A stretch of 64,000 nt of DNA, taken from NCBI GenBank assembly GCA_947165285.1, contig CAMUZS010000002.1:152302-216301 (forward strand), in the 5' to 3' direction. Both the position numbers and the translations under genes were made by a program. Positions 63,397-64,000 of this stretch are shown here, piece by piece (position 1 is the stretch's first letter; every line of letters begins with the position of its first letter). This DNA comes from an uncultured Mycoplasmatota bacterium. Lineage in GTDB: Bacteria; Bacillota_I; Bacilli_A; RF39; UBA660. The notes under the pieces were generated by a model. That model was not told where the DNA came from. It saw nothing but the letters and a program-made list of their open reading frames with translations, and made no database searches.

Positions 63397-64000
63397 ATGA
63401 AAAGAAAAAAAATTACTGCTTTTATTATTACATTAATATCAGCAATATTTGTTTTTCTAGTGGGGTTTGCAAATAAAAATGATGAATTATTAAATACAAG
63501 ATATAAAGTTTATTTAGATGGTAATGTAATAGGCATGATATCTGATACTAGCGACTTATACAAATTAATAAATGAAGAACAATCTAGTATAAAAAATGAA
63601 TATAACGTTGATCAAGTATATCCACCTAAGGGTTTTGAAATAGAAAAGTATTTATCTTATAACAAGGATATTACATCAGCAAGTGATATTTATGATAAAA
63701 TAAAAAATTCTAAATCATTTACAGTAAAAGGATACGTAATAACAGTTTCTTCAAAATCAACAGAAAATGAAGAAGGAAAAGTTATATTTAGAGTAAATGT
63801 ATTAAATAAATCAACATTTGAACAATCAATTCAAGATATAATTAAAACGTTTATTCCAGAAGATAAATATAAAGCATATATGAATGATGAACAACAAGAA
63901 ATTAAAGAAACAGGTTCTATAATAGAAAATATTTATTTTAAAGAAAATATTACTATAAAAGAAGCCTATATTAGTACAGAGGAAAAAATATTTGTTAATA
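63397..64000 (+). CDS. Secreted cell-wall protein, partial (cut by window end)
   Basis: At least 201 residues, open at the window end. A signal peptide (about 5-23, ending near GFANKN) is followed by a domain starting RYKVYLDGNVIGMISDTSDL. Proteins of this layout in Bacillota usually continue into a G5 or LysM part and an M23 endopeptidase domain; the motor part lies outside the window, so this is a guess. The ribosome binding site is AAAGGAAAGTGA. In Bacillus yycH-like or M23 genes often lie near dnaC. Confidence 0.6.
   Translation, partial: MKRKKITAFIITLISAIFVFLVGFANKNDELLNTRYKVYLDGNVIGMISDTSDLYKLINEEQSSIKNEYNVDQVYPPKGFEIEKYLSYNKDITSASDIYDKIKNSKSFTVKGYVITVSSKSTENEEGKVIFRVNVLNKSTFEQSIQDIIKTFIPEDKYKAYMNDEQQEIKETGSIIENIYFKENITIKEAYISTEEKIFVN

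Noticed and set aside
1-64000. TGA read as tryptophan, as in many Mollicutes
   Set aside because: Conserved Trp positions are written TGG and several genes (ebfC, yabG, the EcfA2-like gene) end at TGA in overlaps that fit the family length.
1-64000. CRISPR arrays, insertion sequences, prophage, tRNA or rRNA genes
   Set aside because: No regularly spaced repeats, transposase or integrase, tRNA T-loop motif or rRNA core was found on reading both strands; repeated AT-rich words are what the base composition would give.

Overview
The window is a stretch of very AT-rich bacterial chromosome (roughly a quarter G+C by eye) centred on the origin of replication. Gene content and order point to a low-GC, spore-forming member of the Bacillota, most likely an uncultured Bacilli lineage related to Mollicutes. 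The evidence is a full dnaA-dnaN-recF-gyrB-gyrA block, rpmH-rnpA-yidC-jag-mnmE-mnmG-rsmG-noc on the other side, a comK homologue, and sporulation genes of the Bacillus type (yabG, yabP, yabQ, spoVG, spoVT, bofA, spoIIR, spoIID, spoIIQ). Tryptophan is written TGG and TGA ends genes, so the standard bacterial code is used.

Layout. At 1-4300 lie a polysaccharide deacetylase, a LysM amidase and a small accessory pocket: a DUF3883 protein, a decayed gene, a Fic protein, and a 40-residue peptide with a double-glycine leader. From 4329 to 9603 a T-box-controlled aspS-gatC-gatA-gatB operon makes Asp-tRNA and the transamidosome enzyme. From 9650 to 16140 are a CapA-like protein, a secreted transglycosylase-like protein, rplM-rpsI, truA, two decaying EcfA-type ATPases and divIC. 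From 16172 to 21876 is a sporulation and housekeeping block (yabQ, yabP, spoVG, veg, yabG, rsmA, a 3D-domain protein, tatD, a C26/VanY fusion). From 22000 to 33230 are dut, spoVT, mfd, pth, a tRNA methyltransferase-like gene, ricT, holB, bofA, recR, ebfC, dnaX, tadA and the SRP RNA, with two parS sites bracketing tadA. From 33239 to 42006 are gyrA, gyrB, recF, comK, dnaN and dnaA, all leftward. oriC is at about 42016-42320.

Right of oriC nearly everything reads rightward: rpmH, rnpA, yidC, jag, an ABC-exporter relic, mnmE, mnmG, rsmG, a Noc/ParB protein, a class A PBP (leftward), ywiB-like, rpoE, prfA, prmC, spoIIR, murA, an SGNH-like protein, rpmE, rpiB, a DUF1146 protein, spoIID, spoIIQ, an unknown gene, rplI, dnaB, and the start of a secreted cell-wall protein cut by the window end.

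How it works together: most genes are core replication, translation, tRNA modification, cell-wall and sporulation functions, co-oriented with replication forks leaving oriC. The least ordinary items are the double-glycine peptide with a possible RNA switch at its ribosome binding site, comK placed between dnaN and recF, the decaying ECF ATPase pair with ecfT lost, the C26/VanY fusion, parS sites framing tadA exactly, and several genes whose ribosome binding site is followed at the usual distance by AUA, AUC or UUG instead of AUG. No tRNA, rRNA, CRISPR array, insertion sequence or prophage was seen.
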